Source: Bacteroides sp. CAG:770
Lineage (GTDB): Bacteria > Bacteroidota > Bacteroidia > Bacteroidales > UBA932
Assembly: GCA_000435075.1 (NCBI GenBank)
Contig: FR890629.1
Span: 1-16,423 of the forward strand
Direction: 5' to 3'
DNA: 16,423 nt
Part shown: positions 1 through 7,350 of the stretch, in pieces
How positions within the stretch are numbered: the stretch's first letter is position 1
Layout: every line of letters begins with the position of its first letter
Made by a program: the position numbers and the translations under genes
Notes under the pieces: generated by a model
Seen by the model: only the letters and a program-made list of their open reading frames with translations
Database searches by the model: none
Told to the model about the DNA's origin: nothing

Positions 1-30
1 CGTCGTGAGAGGCGTTTCATGATTACCCGA

Positions 31-81
31 CAAAACAATAATAGAGTGAGGCACTGAAAACCCCACCCTATTATTGTTTTG
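31..81. terminator. Long hairpin, likely bidirectional terminator
   Basis: Bases 31-51 pair with 61-81: a perfect outer 14-bp arm (CAAAACAATAATAG with CTATTATTGTTTTG), then an inner part with two mismatches, around a 9-nt loop (52-60). The outer stem is A-rich on the 5' side and T-rich on the 3' side, as in rho-independent terminators that work in both directions. It would end a transcript from a gene left of the window. Its right arm runs into the left arm of the first palindromic unit of the adjacent array (shared GTTTTG, 76-81), so it may instead be part of that repeat structure. Confidence 0.5.
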
Positions 82-417
82 TACCATCTAAAACGTTCAA
101 GCGGGACAAAACGTAGCTAAAACATTATTTCGTACCATTCAAAACGTTTAAACGGTACGGAATAACACGTGTAAACGGATTTGTTCCACTCATACGTTCA
201 AACAGGACAAGCCGTAATGCGAGAACCATTATGTCCCACCTAAAACGTTTTCGCGGGACAAAACGCAGTTTGAAAACCATTATGTTCCGCCTAAAACGTT
301 CAATCGGTACCATTTGCCACAGGAGACTAATTCCGTACCACTTAAAACGTTTAAGTGGTACGGAATGCCGAAACAATCATATTTTGTACTGCATAAAACG
401 TTTTCGCAGGACAAAAC
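76..417. repeat. Tandem array of seven palindromic 50-51 bp units
   Basis: Seven units share a core close to TAAAACGTTT, flanked by inverted arms of the GTACC/GGTAC or GTCCC/GGGAC type. Core CG dinucleotides lie at 94, 145, 195, 246, 297, 348 and 399, giving steps of 51, 50, 51, 51, 51 and 51. Six cores contain AACGTT; the third has TACGTT. Outer arms are of two kinds: a TTTTGT / ACAAAAC kind (right arms of copies 1, 4 and 7) and a CCGTACC / GGTACGG kind (copies 2 and 6). The 14-17 nt between palindromes are less conserved, but several end in ATTATGT or ATTATTT, so the whole 51-bp unit seems to have been tandemly copied. No cas gene is nearby and the spacers are too short and too alike for a CRISPR. 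Function is unknown. Confidence 0.85.
330..366. repeat. Perfect 37-nt palindrome, sixth unit of the array
   Basis: The arms ATTCCGTACCACTTAAA (330-346) and TTTAAGTGGTACGGAAT (350-366) are exact reverse complements around a 3-nt centre ACG. This is the only unit with uninterrupted 17-bp symmetry; the others have one or more arm mismatches. A transcript from either strand would form a near-identical hairpin. As double-stranded DNA it offers a large symmetric protein site or a cruciform-prone sequence. Confidence 0.85.
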
Positions 418-624
418 TCGAACAAATTGTCGTCCACATCTCCCAACACATCAGGACAACCATACCGGCAATCGTCACCCATCCACAACCACATCCCTGA
501 CCTCAGCTACACGGCCATGTACACCCATCCGCCAGACCAAACGACAACGGAACGGCTCCACTGACATGGACACCGTTCCGCGTAAAATCGGAATCCAGAG
601 GATTATTCGTGTAGATTCCCCCGT
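418..624. other. Intergenic stretch without a gene
   Basis: Open frames here are short, overlap on both strands and resemble no recognised protein. A decayed eighth array unit may lie at 429-460: GTCGTCC and GGACAAC arms remain, but the AAAACGTTT core is missing. A separate hairpin at 548-580 lies 3' of the DUF4301 gene. Nothing else stands out. Confidence 0.5.
548..580 (-). terminator. Possible terminator of the recF operon
   Basis: CGGAACGG (548-555) pairs exactly with CCGTTCCG (573-580), and TCC (557-559) with GGA (568-570), with small internal asymmetry and an 8-nt loop. It lies 45 nt past the stop codon of the DUF4301 gene. The sequence after it on the minus strand (TTGTCGTTTGG) is only moderately T-rich, so termination is plausible but not clear-cut. 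Confidence 0.4.
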
Positions 625-2136
625 CTATCCCTGATGCGCAGGCCTGAGCAAATCCAGGACCACCTTCACAGGATTGAACGTATCCAGAGGAACCTCGACA
701 AAACACGTATTCCAGTCACTCATCGAACCGTTCCACAAGCCAGGAAGCTCGAGAGCCTTGAGTTCACGTCCCTGGTAACTCTTGGAACTCATGAAACCGG
801 CATCCTCATCCACGAAATCCAGAAGATTGAACTTATCACCCTTGTAATTCCTGATACAGCAGACAAGATCCACCGGATTGAAATGAGTAGCACGCGACAA
901 GACATCACGGGAACTCTCATCATCCATATTGATCTGGACACTCTCCAGAATCTGAAGATTGGACGAACCATCCTTGCCGGCAATAATGAACGGACCACCG
1001 CCAGGCTCACCCTGGTTGCGGACCATACCGCAGGCACGGATAGGACGATCAAGCTTAGACCTGAGCAGGGCAACCCTCTCGGCAGGAGTACGCATGAGAG
1101 GAAGCTGGATACAAAGTTCACTGTCAAGGAACGACTCTATCTCGTCACAAAGACATTGACACTCATCAGAAGCGACGTCGGCTACAGCATCAAGTTTACG
1201 AAGATACCCGAAGATGATATCCCTCAATTCCAGACACTTGCCCATGAGGACCTTCTTGTAGCGAGCAGTCACACCCAGGAACCTGTCGTTGGAGACATTG
1301 TCAATGTTTTTGATGGAAACCAGTTCATCCTGAAGATTATTCAGGTTATAAATCAAAGCCCCGTGACCGGCCGGTCTGAACAAAAGACTGCCATCCTCCT
1401 TTCTGAAAGGCTTGTTCTCCATATCCACAGCCACGGTATCGGTAGCCTTATCCTGGAACGTGAACGAGATGTTGTACTTCACGCCATACTTCTTCTCATA
1501 AGCAGCATTGACCTCCTCCAAAGCAGCCTCGAAAAGCGGCTTGAACTCAGGAGAAATAGTGAACACGACATTGGCAGAACCATCGGCATTCCTCATATAA
1601 TCCTGAGCCTCAACAAGATGCTCAGCAAAGGCAGTCCTGCACTCCCCGTCCGGATATCTGTGGAAACGGATTACGCCCTTAGGCTTCGAGCCATAGCCGA
1701 GCCCGCCGGCATTGAGGACCTTGTCGGCAACATCCTTGCGGTAATCCGCATTGTCCTCAGGCTGACCGAACATCTCCTCAGTATAGAATGCGAAATCCTT
1801 GATGCGGGCAGCAAGCTTGCCGACAGGAGAATCCGCGCCCGGATCAGAACCGTTTTCCAGAGCGGAAAGCCCTGCAAAAATATCCTTGAACATACGTGAA
1901 GCTGCTCCGGAAGCAGGCACGAACTTGCACTTTCCGGCCACAGAGGCATTGTCACAATAAGCGACAGCCTTGTCAGCCTCCTCCTCGCTCATCACCTTGA
2001 TTCCGCGCTCTGGAGTCGCAGGTCCCACGATATCCATCCACGGAAATCCTATCTTGAAACGCTCTACCTGAGCCTCAACGGTCTTTACTGAAGAGCCACG
2101 CTCCTCAATAGCTTTAATGTCATCCTTACTAAACAT
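625..2136 (-). CDS. DUF4301 family protein, possible nucleotidyltransferase-like enzyme
   Basis: The 503-residue protein has no signal peptide and should be cytoplasmic. It matches the DUF4301 family, common in Bacteroidetes and without an assigned reaction. Visible blocks are PASGAASRMFK (about 74-84), FRPAGHGALIYNLN (about 263-276), IKNIDNVSND (about 275-284) and a C-terminal RACGMVRNQGEPGGGPF (about 377-393). A glycine-rich block with Arg and Lys, then a PxGHG block and a NIDN block, recalls the layout of UDP-sugar and UDP-GlcNAc pyrophosphorylases (GxG...R...K, GNGG, VDN); that comparison is inference. The ATG lies 2 nt after the pdxB stop, so translation is probably coupled. It is the last gene of the recF-dciA-pdxB operon. 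The family call is firm; the activity is unproven. Confidence 0.85.
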   Translation of the reverse strand: MFSKDDIKAIEERGSSVKTVEAQVERFKIGFPWMDIVGPATPERGIKVMSEEEADKAVAYCDNASVAGKCKFVPASGAASRMFKDIFAGLSALENGSDPGADSPVGKLAARIKDFAFYTEEMFGQPEDNADYRKDVADKVLNAGGLGYGSKPKGVIRFHRYPDGECRTAFAEHLVEAQDYMRNADGSANVVFTISPEFKPLFEAALEEVNAAYEKKYGVKYNISFTFQDKATDTVAVDMENKPFRKEDGSLLFRPAGHGALIYNLNNLQDELVSIKNIDNVSNDRFLGVTARYKKVLMGKCLELRDIIFGYLRKLDAVADVASDECQCLCDEIESFLDSELCIQLPLMRTPAERVALLRSKLDRPIRACGMVRNQGEPGGGPFIIAGKDGSSNLQILESVQINMDDESSRDVLSRATHFNPVDLVCCIRNYKGDKFNLLDFVDEDAGFMSSKSYQGRELKALELPGLWNGSMSDWNTCFVEVPLDTFNPVKVVLDLLRPAHQG

Positions 2137-2138
2137 AT

Positions 2139-3188
2139 CTAGTCTATATAAACTTCTCTCCTGTAATTGTATTCACTCCTGAGCTTATCGAAATTCTCCG
2201 GATTCAGCCTCAACATGAAATCGTCAGTGAAAATCGGATAATTATACTGGAGCACCGACGCGATCTCCCCCTGGTTCAAGTCCTTGAGATCCAGCTTTAC
2301 AGCCTCATTCTCAGGCAGATCCGTCTTCGGGAAGAACTCATAGAGTTCCGTAATCCCGAAATAATGAGCTACCGCCCTGACCGCTGCCGCAGTACCATTC
2401 TGCTTGCCCTGATACGAATATCCCGCAATATGAGGGGTCGCTATCGCCACCTTGTCCATTAGGTCAATGTCAATGTCAGGCTCATGATTCCATGTGTCAA
2501 TGATAACCGGGCCCAGCTTCGGAATCGCAGCCTTGAGCGCATCATCGCACACGACTTCACCCCTTGCAGCATTGATAAAGAACGCACCCGGCTGCATCAG
2601 CGAGAAGAACTCGCTGTTAGCCATTCCCCTTGTCGTCTCGTCGAGCGGCACGTGGAGCGTGACAATCTGCGAATTCTGCAGCAGATACTCCAGGTCGCAA
2701 AACCCGAAAGACCCTTCTGCCTCCGCACGCGGCGGATCGCACTTGAGAATCTTGAAGCCCAAAGCACGTCCCATCCTCTCGATCAGGCTGCCCACATGGC
2801 CCACACCAATGATGCCGATTGTATCCCCCTGCAGGCTGATTGATTTTCTGGAAGCAAGACCGTAAAGAGCCGAGAAAACATACTCCATGACACCTCCGGC
2901 ATTGCACCCGGGAGCATTGCGGACCACAATTCCCTTGGAATCGCAATATGGAAAGTCAATGTGGTCAGTTCCGATTGTAGCCGTAGCTATGAACTTCACC
3001 TTCGAGCCCTCAAGAAGATCGGCATTGCACTTCGTCCTGGTCCTGACCATCAGGACATCGGCATCCCTGACATCCTCCGGACCGATTTTGTCACCGGGAA
3101 GATAAGTCATATCCGCATACGGATCGAAGACTCCCTCCAAAAAAGGAATTGCCTTATCGGCAACTATTTTCAATCTCTTGTTACACAT
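2139..3188 (-). CDS. pdxB: 4-phosphoerythronate dehydrogenase PdxB
   Basis: The 349-residue NAD-dependent dehydrogenase oxidises 4-phosphoerythronate to 2-oxo-3-hydroxy-4-phosphobutanoate in the DXP-dependent pathway to pyridoxal phosphate. The Rossmann motif GVGHVG is at 128-133. The D-2-hydroxyacid dehydrogenase catalytic triad fits Arg209 (in NAARGEVV), Glu236 (in WNHEPDID) and His253 (in TPHIAGYS). The substrate-domain block NAPGCNAGGVMEY (91-103) is typical of PdxB rather than SerA. It is shorter than the E. coli enzyme (378), mainly in the C-terminal dimerisation region. The start follows the upstream TGA by 1 nt, with AAGG overlapping the end of that gene, so translational coupling is likely. 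Cytoplasmic. Confidence 0.92.
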   Translation of the reverse strand: MCNKRLKIVADKAIPFLEGVFDPYADMTYLPGDKIGPEDVRDADVLMVRTRTKCNADLLEGSKVKFIATATIGTDHIDFPYCDSKGIVVRNAPGCNAGGVMEYVFSALYGLASRKSISLQGDTIGIIGVGHVGSLIERMGRALGFKILKCDPPRAEAEGSFGFCDLEYLLQNSQIVTLHVPLDETTRGMANSEFFSLMQPGAFFINAARGEVVCDDALKAAIPKLGPVIIDTWNHEPDIDIDLMDKVAIATPHIAGYSYQGKQNGTAAAVRAVAHYFGITELYEFFPKTDLPENEAVKLDLKDLNQGEIASVLQYNYPIFTDDFMLRLNPENFDKLRSEYNYRREVYID

Positions 3189-3189
3189 A

Positions 3190-3534
3190 TCACCTTAAAA
3201 CCAATGATTTTACAGGAGCGGTGCATCCGGTATTGCTGTAAAGCGGATCCGAAGTAACCACCCTGTTTATCTCCTCAATTATAGCATCCCTGTTGAAAAA
3301 CAACTGGTTACGCACAACAGAGGATGATATCCCGCAAATGAGGACACCATCCTTCAGAAATTTCGACAAAGTATATGGGGCGGCGCCCGTGACCTTGTCC
3401 CATGCGGAAAGCACGAGATGAACATCCATGCCCGCGGACAGCCTCATCGCCTTCAGGAACAGAGGCATGATATTGTCCATCTGCATCGGCTCCTTGCGCT
3501 CCATGGAAATGCTCTTTCCCTTATATCTGCCCAT
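3190..3534 (-). CDS. DUF721 / DciA-like protein
   Basis: The 114-residue protein carries a DUF721 domain. Recognisable stretches are MPLFLKAMRLSAGMDVHLVLSAWDKVTG (about 23-50, cited in part) and the block LICGISSSVVRNQL, which matches the conserved SSSVLRNEL-type segment of the family. DciA proteins with this domain assist loading of the replicative helicase DnaB in bacteria lacking DnaC or DnaI; Bacteroidetes members are short single-domain forms. The chosen ATG overlaps the 3' end of recF by 14 nt, a common arrangement for coupled genes. A later Met (residue 11) is possible, since the first ten residues are not conserved-looking. Direct helicase loading by this protein is inferred from family. 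Confidence 0.82.
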   Translation of the reverse strand: MGRYKGKSISMERKEPMQMDNIMPLFLKAMRLSAGMDVHLVLSAWDKVTGAAPYTLSKFLKDGVLICGISSSVVRNQLFFNRDAIIEEINRVVTSDPLYSNTGCTAPVKSLVLR

Positions 3535-4633
3535 TTTCTACCCTCCTGAAATTACCGCCTTCCGTCTCGAAATAAGCCCTGTCAGACGTAATGCTGTCCA
3601 CAATGCCCGCAAGACGGACCTTGTTGCTGTCAGTAATGAAAATCTGTCCGAACTCATTGCCGGCCACCATAGCCAGCAGATTGGCGGTCCTGCTCATGTC
3701 AAGCTTGTCGAACACATCATCCAGCAGAAGCATAGGAGGCACGCCGAAACTCTCCTTCATGAGCTCATACTGGGCGAATTTGAGAGAAACCAGAAAAGAC
3801 TTCTGCTGTCCCTGGGAACCGCAGCGGCGGATGGGATGACCGTTCATACCGAAAGTCAGGTCATCACGCTGAGGACCGGCGGAAGTATAGCCAAGAACCA
3901 GATCCTTGTTCCTCGCTGCCGCCAGAAGTTCTGTCAATGCCCCTGCCTCAAGGTCTGACTTGTAACCCACCACGACCTTTTCCCTGCCGCCTGAAAGGTC
4001 ATGATAGAACTTCTCCACAACAGGCGAAAGACGCTCGGCAAAAGACTTGCGCTTCTCATATATGCGCGAGGCATAGACCGACATCCTCTCCTCCATGATT
4101 TCCAGAAGGGCCATGTCGGGCCGGTAATTCTTCAGAGCCGAATTACGCTGGCCAAGAAGCTTGTTATATTGCTGGACATCAGAGAGATACTCATTATCCA
4201 TCTGAGAAAGGACCATATTCATGAACCGCCTCCTATCCTCCCCGGAATCACTCACCAGAGACACGTCGTCAGGAGAGACCATCACCACGGGCAGTTCGCC
4301 GATATGCTCAGAAATACGCTGGTACGGCTTGTCATCCCTGCGGAGCTTCTTCTCCCCCTTATGCATCACCTTGATAGAGAATCTGGAACGCAATGCACTC
4401 TGCATCAGATAGTTTCCCGAGATGGAAAAAGAATCGGCCCCATACCGGAAGTTATCCCGGTCCGATGACCTGAAAGCGCTCTTTGTCATTGAAAGATACC
4501 ATACGGCATCGAGAAGATTGGTCTTTCCTTCCCCATTTCCGCCGGAGATACAATTTATATTGGCGGAGAACTCGAGTTCCGCCAGTGCAATGTTTCTATA
4601 GTCCTGAACTACAATTTTTTCCAGAATCGCCAT
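3521..4633 (-). CDS. recF: DNA replication and repair protein RecF
   Basis: The 370-residue SMC-like ATPase acts with RecO and RecR to load RecA at single-strand gaps. Walker A GGNGEGKTN is at 31-39, the ABC signature GSQGQQKS at about 272-279 and Walker B MLLLDDVFDKLD at about 301-312. Other family blocks are VQDYRNI near the N-terminus, VVMVSPDD (about 116-123), RRRFMN (about 134-139) and the C-terminal IFITDSN. Length is normal. It is the first gene of the operon, with a TATCTTTG -7 element 23 nt upstream of the ATG. It is not next to dnaA or dnaN as in many bacteria; the pairing with a DUF721 gene is common in Bacteroidetes. Confidence 0.95.
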   Translation of the reverse strand: MAILEKIVVQDYRNIALAELEFSANINCISGGNGEGKTNLLDAVWYLSMTKSAFRSSDRDNFRYGADSFSISGNYLMQSALRSRFSIKVMHKGEKKLRRDDKPYQRISEHIGELPVVMVSPDDVSLVSDSGEDRRRFMNMVLSQMDNEYLSDVQQYNKLLGQRNSALKNYRPDMALLEIMEERMSVYASRIYEKRKSFAERLSPVVEKFYHDLSGGREKVVVGYKSDLEAGALTELLAAARNKDLVLGYTSAGPQRDDLTFGMNGHPIRRCGSQGQQKSFLVSLKFAQYELMKESFGVPPMLLLDDVFDKLDMSRTANLLAMVAGNEFGQIFITDSNKVRLAGIVDSITSDRAYFETEGGNFRRVENGQI

Positions 4634-4655
4634 TCCGCACAGATTAATGTCCTAG

Positions 4656-4663
4656 CAAAGATA
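4656..4663 (-). promoter_or_regulatory. -7 element of the recF operon promoter
   Basis: On the minus strand the sequence is TATCTTTG, an exact match to the Bacteroidetes -7 consensus TAnnTTTG, ending 23 nt before the recF ATG. No TTTG is seen about 20 nt further upstream, so only half of the promoter is supported. Confidence 0.45.
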
Positions 4664-4717
4664 ACTCATTTCCATGACTTTTCCGAGCAGTTCACGAAAT
4701 ACAGACCGCCGCAACCG

Positions 4718-4794
4718 CAGACTGGCAGCCCTTCACAAAGCCCCCCGCCTGACAAATCTAAAAACACTAAAATCTTCACAAGGCCGCCAGTCTG
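4718..4794. other. Wide inverted repeat enclosing most of the 41-nt repeats
   Basis: CAGACTGGCAGCC (4718-4730) and GGCCGCCAGTCTG (4782-4794) are reverse complements at 12 of 13 positions, with about 51 nt between them. It follows the stop codon of the beta-helix gene, so it could form a large stem-loop at the end of that operon, possibly aiding termination or 3' stability. No T-tract marks it as a standard terminator. Confidence 0.4.
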
Positions 4795-4814
4795 ACAAAT
4801 CTAAAAACACTAAA
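4731..4814. repeat. Two tandem copies of a 41-nt repeat
   Basis: Copies at 4731-4771 and 4774-4814 have a period of 43 nt. The last 23 nt (starting CTGACAAATCT and ending AACACTAAA) are identical. The first 18 nt (CTTCACAAnGCCnCCnGn) differ at four positions. The second copy ends directly at the stop codon of the beta-helix gene (TTA, 4815-4817). A more decayed related segment may precede them at about 4691-4726. High identity in non-coding DNA suggests a recently duplicated or dispersed intergenic element. Confidence 0.8.
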
Positions 4815-6275
4815 TTATCGTGGTTCCTGAGCACCGCATCCCGGAACGGCACCGAACACGTCGATAGCCTTCTGCCAAGGATAACGGTTGAAGTACATTG
4901 ATACCGAAGAAGTCATAGTACCGGTCATATTCATACCCATTGCCGAACGGAAAGTGTTGGCAGCGGAATTAGGATCATACGAAGTAGTCTCCTTATATGA
5001 AACACTCAAGAATCCATTCAGGTAAGCCTCGTCGAGCCTGCCCTTGAAGAGAGCCGGATCAGTAAGAGACTCATTACCACCCACTTCGGCGATGGCATCC
5101 ACATCGTCGAAATCATCCACATTCACTCTGGTAAGCATTCCGCCTCCAGGGATGGTAAGGTCGGTAATGCGGTTCAGGAAGAAGATATTGTTCTTAACCA
5201 CATCGTGACGCTTGGCCTCGCGGTTCGCATCGCTGTCAATATGAGTCCTGTCAAGACCCGCGAAAATTGTCAGGCCGATGATATTGTTCTCCAGAGTACA
5301 GCTTGTACCCGGCTGGAACCTGAAACCGAAACCCTGAGACTGGAGATCCTTGGTATAAGACCATACGAAAAGGACGGTATTGTTGCGGAAATCAATCTTG
5401 GTAATGGCGTTAGGATCCGGGCCGCGGACATCCATCGTGGTGACACGGTTATTTATGAACGCGCAGTTGTCCACTGTCAATGAACCTTTCAGAAGGCCGC
5501 AGATGGTGGTATTCGGACCATTCACGAATGTGCAGTTGCGGATCAGGACATTGAGATTGTTCACCTTTCCGGCCACTCCGTCGAAATAGATGAAGTAAGT
5601 CTCCTGGGTATAGACCTCCTTGTTTTCAAGATTCGGACCGCCCTGTCCCTTGGAACCCTCACGCATCATGAACGGGGTCTCCACGCCCTCCGGCCAGCCT
5701 TCGCCGCGGAGATTGTAGCCGATGGCATTGCCCTTGTTGAACAGGAACCCGTCGATGACGAGAGAAGATGACGGCTTTTCAATGCTGCGGATCTGGATGG
5801 TTCCGCGCCCCTGCGAAGAACCGTTGGAATTCGCGTCAGGAGCAATCGTCGTAAGATGCTTGAGCACATCACGCTCAGAGAAATCCTCACTGTAGCCGCC
5901 CAAAATGACGAGAGGCTTGTCAATGATAATGTTGCCTCTGTTCATGAGGCCGAAATAATTGCCTTCGGCAACTCTGATTTCGGAACCGTCAGTAGCCAGG
6001 TCAATGGCTTTCTGAATGTTTTTCAATGCTGTTGAAGGACTGAGTCCGTCATTCTTGTTGGAGCCGCTGCGGGACACATAGTATGTCGGGCCCGAAGCTC
6101 GCGGAACAGCCGCACCTACGGATGCGGAACCTGCTTTTTCGACTGCCGTATTCATTTTCTCAGTGGTATTGTTCGCCGCATCCTTGAGTTTCTTCAAGAA
6201 ACCCTGACCACTGGAAGGCGTCGTCAGAGCCAGAAGAGACGCCAGCAAGGCGACATTTCTAAAAATACTTTTCAT
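4815..6275 (-). CDS. Secreted right-handed beta-helix protein
   Basis: The 486-residue protein has a Sec signal peptide (MKSIFRNVALLASLLALTTP, cleavage near SSGQ) and then a short charged, probably helical stretch (about 26-55). From about 64 the segment YYVSRSGSNKNDGLSPSTA is the typical opening of DUF1565 / pectate-lyase-like parallel beta-helix proteins. Repeated coil signatures follow, such as VLIRNCTFVNG, LTVDNCAFINN, IDFRNNTVLF and CTLENNIIGL. No catalytic set of a known polysaccharide lyase is evident, so enzymatic activity is not claimed; it may bind carbohydrate or be structural. It starts 12 nt after the outer-membrane protein gene and is the last gene of the envelope operon. Location is periplasm or cell surface. 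Confidence 0.75.
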   Translation of the reverse strand: MKSIFRNVALLASLLALTTPSSGQGFLKKLKDAANNTTEKMNTAVEKAGSASVGAAVPRASGPTYYVSRSGSNKNDGLSPSTALKNIQKAIDLATDGSEIRVAEGNYFGLMNRGNIIIDKPLVILGGYSEDFSERDVLKHLTTIAPDANSNGSSQGRGTIQIRSIEKPSSSLVIDGFLFNKGNAIGYNLRGEGWPEGVETPFMMREGSKGQGGPNLENKEVYTQETYFIYFDGVAGKVNNLNVLIRNCTFVNGPNTTICGLLKGSLTVDNCAFINNRVTTMDVRGPDPNAITKIDFRNNTVLFVWSYTKDLQSQGFGFRFQPGTSCTLENNIIGLTIFAGLDRTHIDSDANREAKRHDVVKNNIFFLNRITDLTIPGGGMLTRVNVDDFDDVDAIAEVGGNESLTDPALFKGRLDEAYLNGFLSVSYKETTSYDPNSAANTFRSAMGMNMTGTMTSSVSMYFNRYPWQKAIDVFGAVPGCGAQEPR

Positions 6276-6287
6276 AAACTACTCTTA

Positions 6288-7271
6288 TTAGAAATAATAG
6301 TTGAGTGAGACACAGAAACCGATGTTCTCGGTACCATAGAGAACAGCGTGACTGCCTGGGCTCACGAGGTCATTGTACTGCTCCACCTTACCTGTCTTGG
6401 AAGAGAATCCCTCGAACTTGGTCCAGGTCTGAGGCTGGAAGGTAAACATCACCGGAGTGAATGTCATCGCGCCGGTAAGGGAGAGACGGCCTGTCATGAA
6501 CCACTCCACACCCATATCGGCACTGACGCCGACACCGTGGATATAGCCGACATTGTAACGCTCGATAGGACGTGCATATGCGATTCCGAGATCCGCCTGG
6601 AAATCATTGAGAGTAGGATCTTTTCCGACAGCCGGACGCGCCATCGGCATCGTCGAAGGGACACGGTTCTCAGGAGTCATGGTGTTTCCGTAATTGAAAC
6701 CGAGACTGCCGCCTGCAATAGAGTACGACACATTGAATCCCGCCATGAAACGGAGAGGGCCGGTACCCGCAAGATACTGGAATCCCAATGCGAGACTTCC
6801 GCTGTTGAGGTTGGACACCACGGCATCCACCACCTGGTTCCTGGAATCGGGATTGACAGTCTTGGCGAGGTCGTCATCCACATATTCACGATAGTCGATA
6901 TGGCTTCCGTTAAGACCGACAGTCGCGCGGAACGCCCACTTGTCACTCAGAAAATATCTGAATCTGAATGCTGCCAGAGGGTCCTGGGAAAGGATGAACA
7001 TCTGTTTCTTGGACCCGGCCATTCCTTCAATGAACTCGCCGGCGAAATCGCCATTGTCAGGCTGCATCTTCAGGCGGTATGAAAGAGTTGCAGGGTTGAA
7101 GGTGACACCGATGGACCAGTCGCCCCTCTTCGGTGAGAAACGGGGAGCCTTCCGGATGGTGCCCGTATAGGTCATCATTTCACCGGACTCGCCGCCGTTT
7201 CCCTGCGCCTTCGCGCCCATCGACATTAAAGTCAATGCCGCAAGGCTCATTATCAAGTATTTTTTCATCAT
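6288..7271 (-). CDS. Outer-membrane beta-barrel protein
   Basis: The 327-residue protein has a clear signal peptide (MMKKYLIMSLAALTLMSMGAKAQ). Alternating amphipathic strands with glycine and aromatic residues run through it, for example WSIGVTFNPATLSYRL, WAFRATVGLNG, SLALGFQYLAG, LRFMAGFNVSYSI and VGVSADMGVEWF. It ends in NIGFCVSLNYYF, a C-terminal aromatic beta-signal for barrel insertion. The size suits a barrel of about 12 to 14 strands; the exact family is not recognised. It lies 79 nt after the H1-lipoprotein gene, with a hairpin in that gap, and 12 nt before the beta-helix gene. It may anchor or export an envelope partner encoded in the same operon; that is inference. Confidence 0.75.
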   Translation of the reverse strand: MMKKYLIMSLAALTLMSMGAKAQGNGGESGEMMTYTGTIRKAPRFSPKRGDWSIGVTFNPATLSYRLKMQPDNGDFAGEFIEGMAGSKKQMFILSQDPLAAFRFRYFLSDKWAFRATVGLNGSHIDYREYVDDDLAKTVNPDSRNQVVDAVVSNLNSGSLALGFQYLAGTGPLRFMAGFNVSYSIAGGSLGFNYGNTMTPENRVPSTMPMARPAVGKDPTLNDFQADLGIAYARPIERYNVGYIHGVGVSADMGVEWFMTGRLSLTGAMTFTPVMFTFQPQTWTKFEGFSSKTGKVEQYNDLVSPGSHAVLYGTENIGFCVSLNYYF

Positions 7272-7305
7272 ATAGTCGATTTAAAGTTAGCTGCCGACTC
7301 CGGTG

Positions 7306-7326
7306 CCGCAAGCCCATGACTTGCGG
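7306..7326. other. Intercistronic hairpin
   Basis: CCGCAAG (7306-7312) and CTTGCGG (7320-7326) form a 7-bp GC-rich stem with a 7-nt loop in the 79-nt gap between the lipoprotein stop and the barrel start. There is no T-tract, so it is more likely a processing, stability or partial attenuation element than a full terminator. Confidence 0.4.
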
Positions 7327-7350
7327 ACTGGAGGTGCAGAGATGTCATCA

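Noticed and set aside
76..417. The repeat array as a CRISPR
   Set aside because: Repeats are degenerate, gaps are only about 14-17 nt and partly alike, and no cas genes are in the window.
503..706. Minus-strand 67-codon frame at the end of the DUF4301 gene
   Set aside because: It overlaps the end of the real gene in another frame and then runs over a hairpin; no family resemblance.
634..1899. Plus-strand open frame of 421 codons
   Set aside because: It lies antisense to the DUF4301 gene, has no recognisable domain, and its length is explained by the codon pattern of the real gene.
4815..6275. Pectate lyase with assigned activity
   Set aside because: The beta-helix fold is supported, but no catalytic residue set of a known lyase family could be identified.
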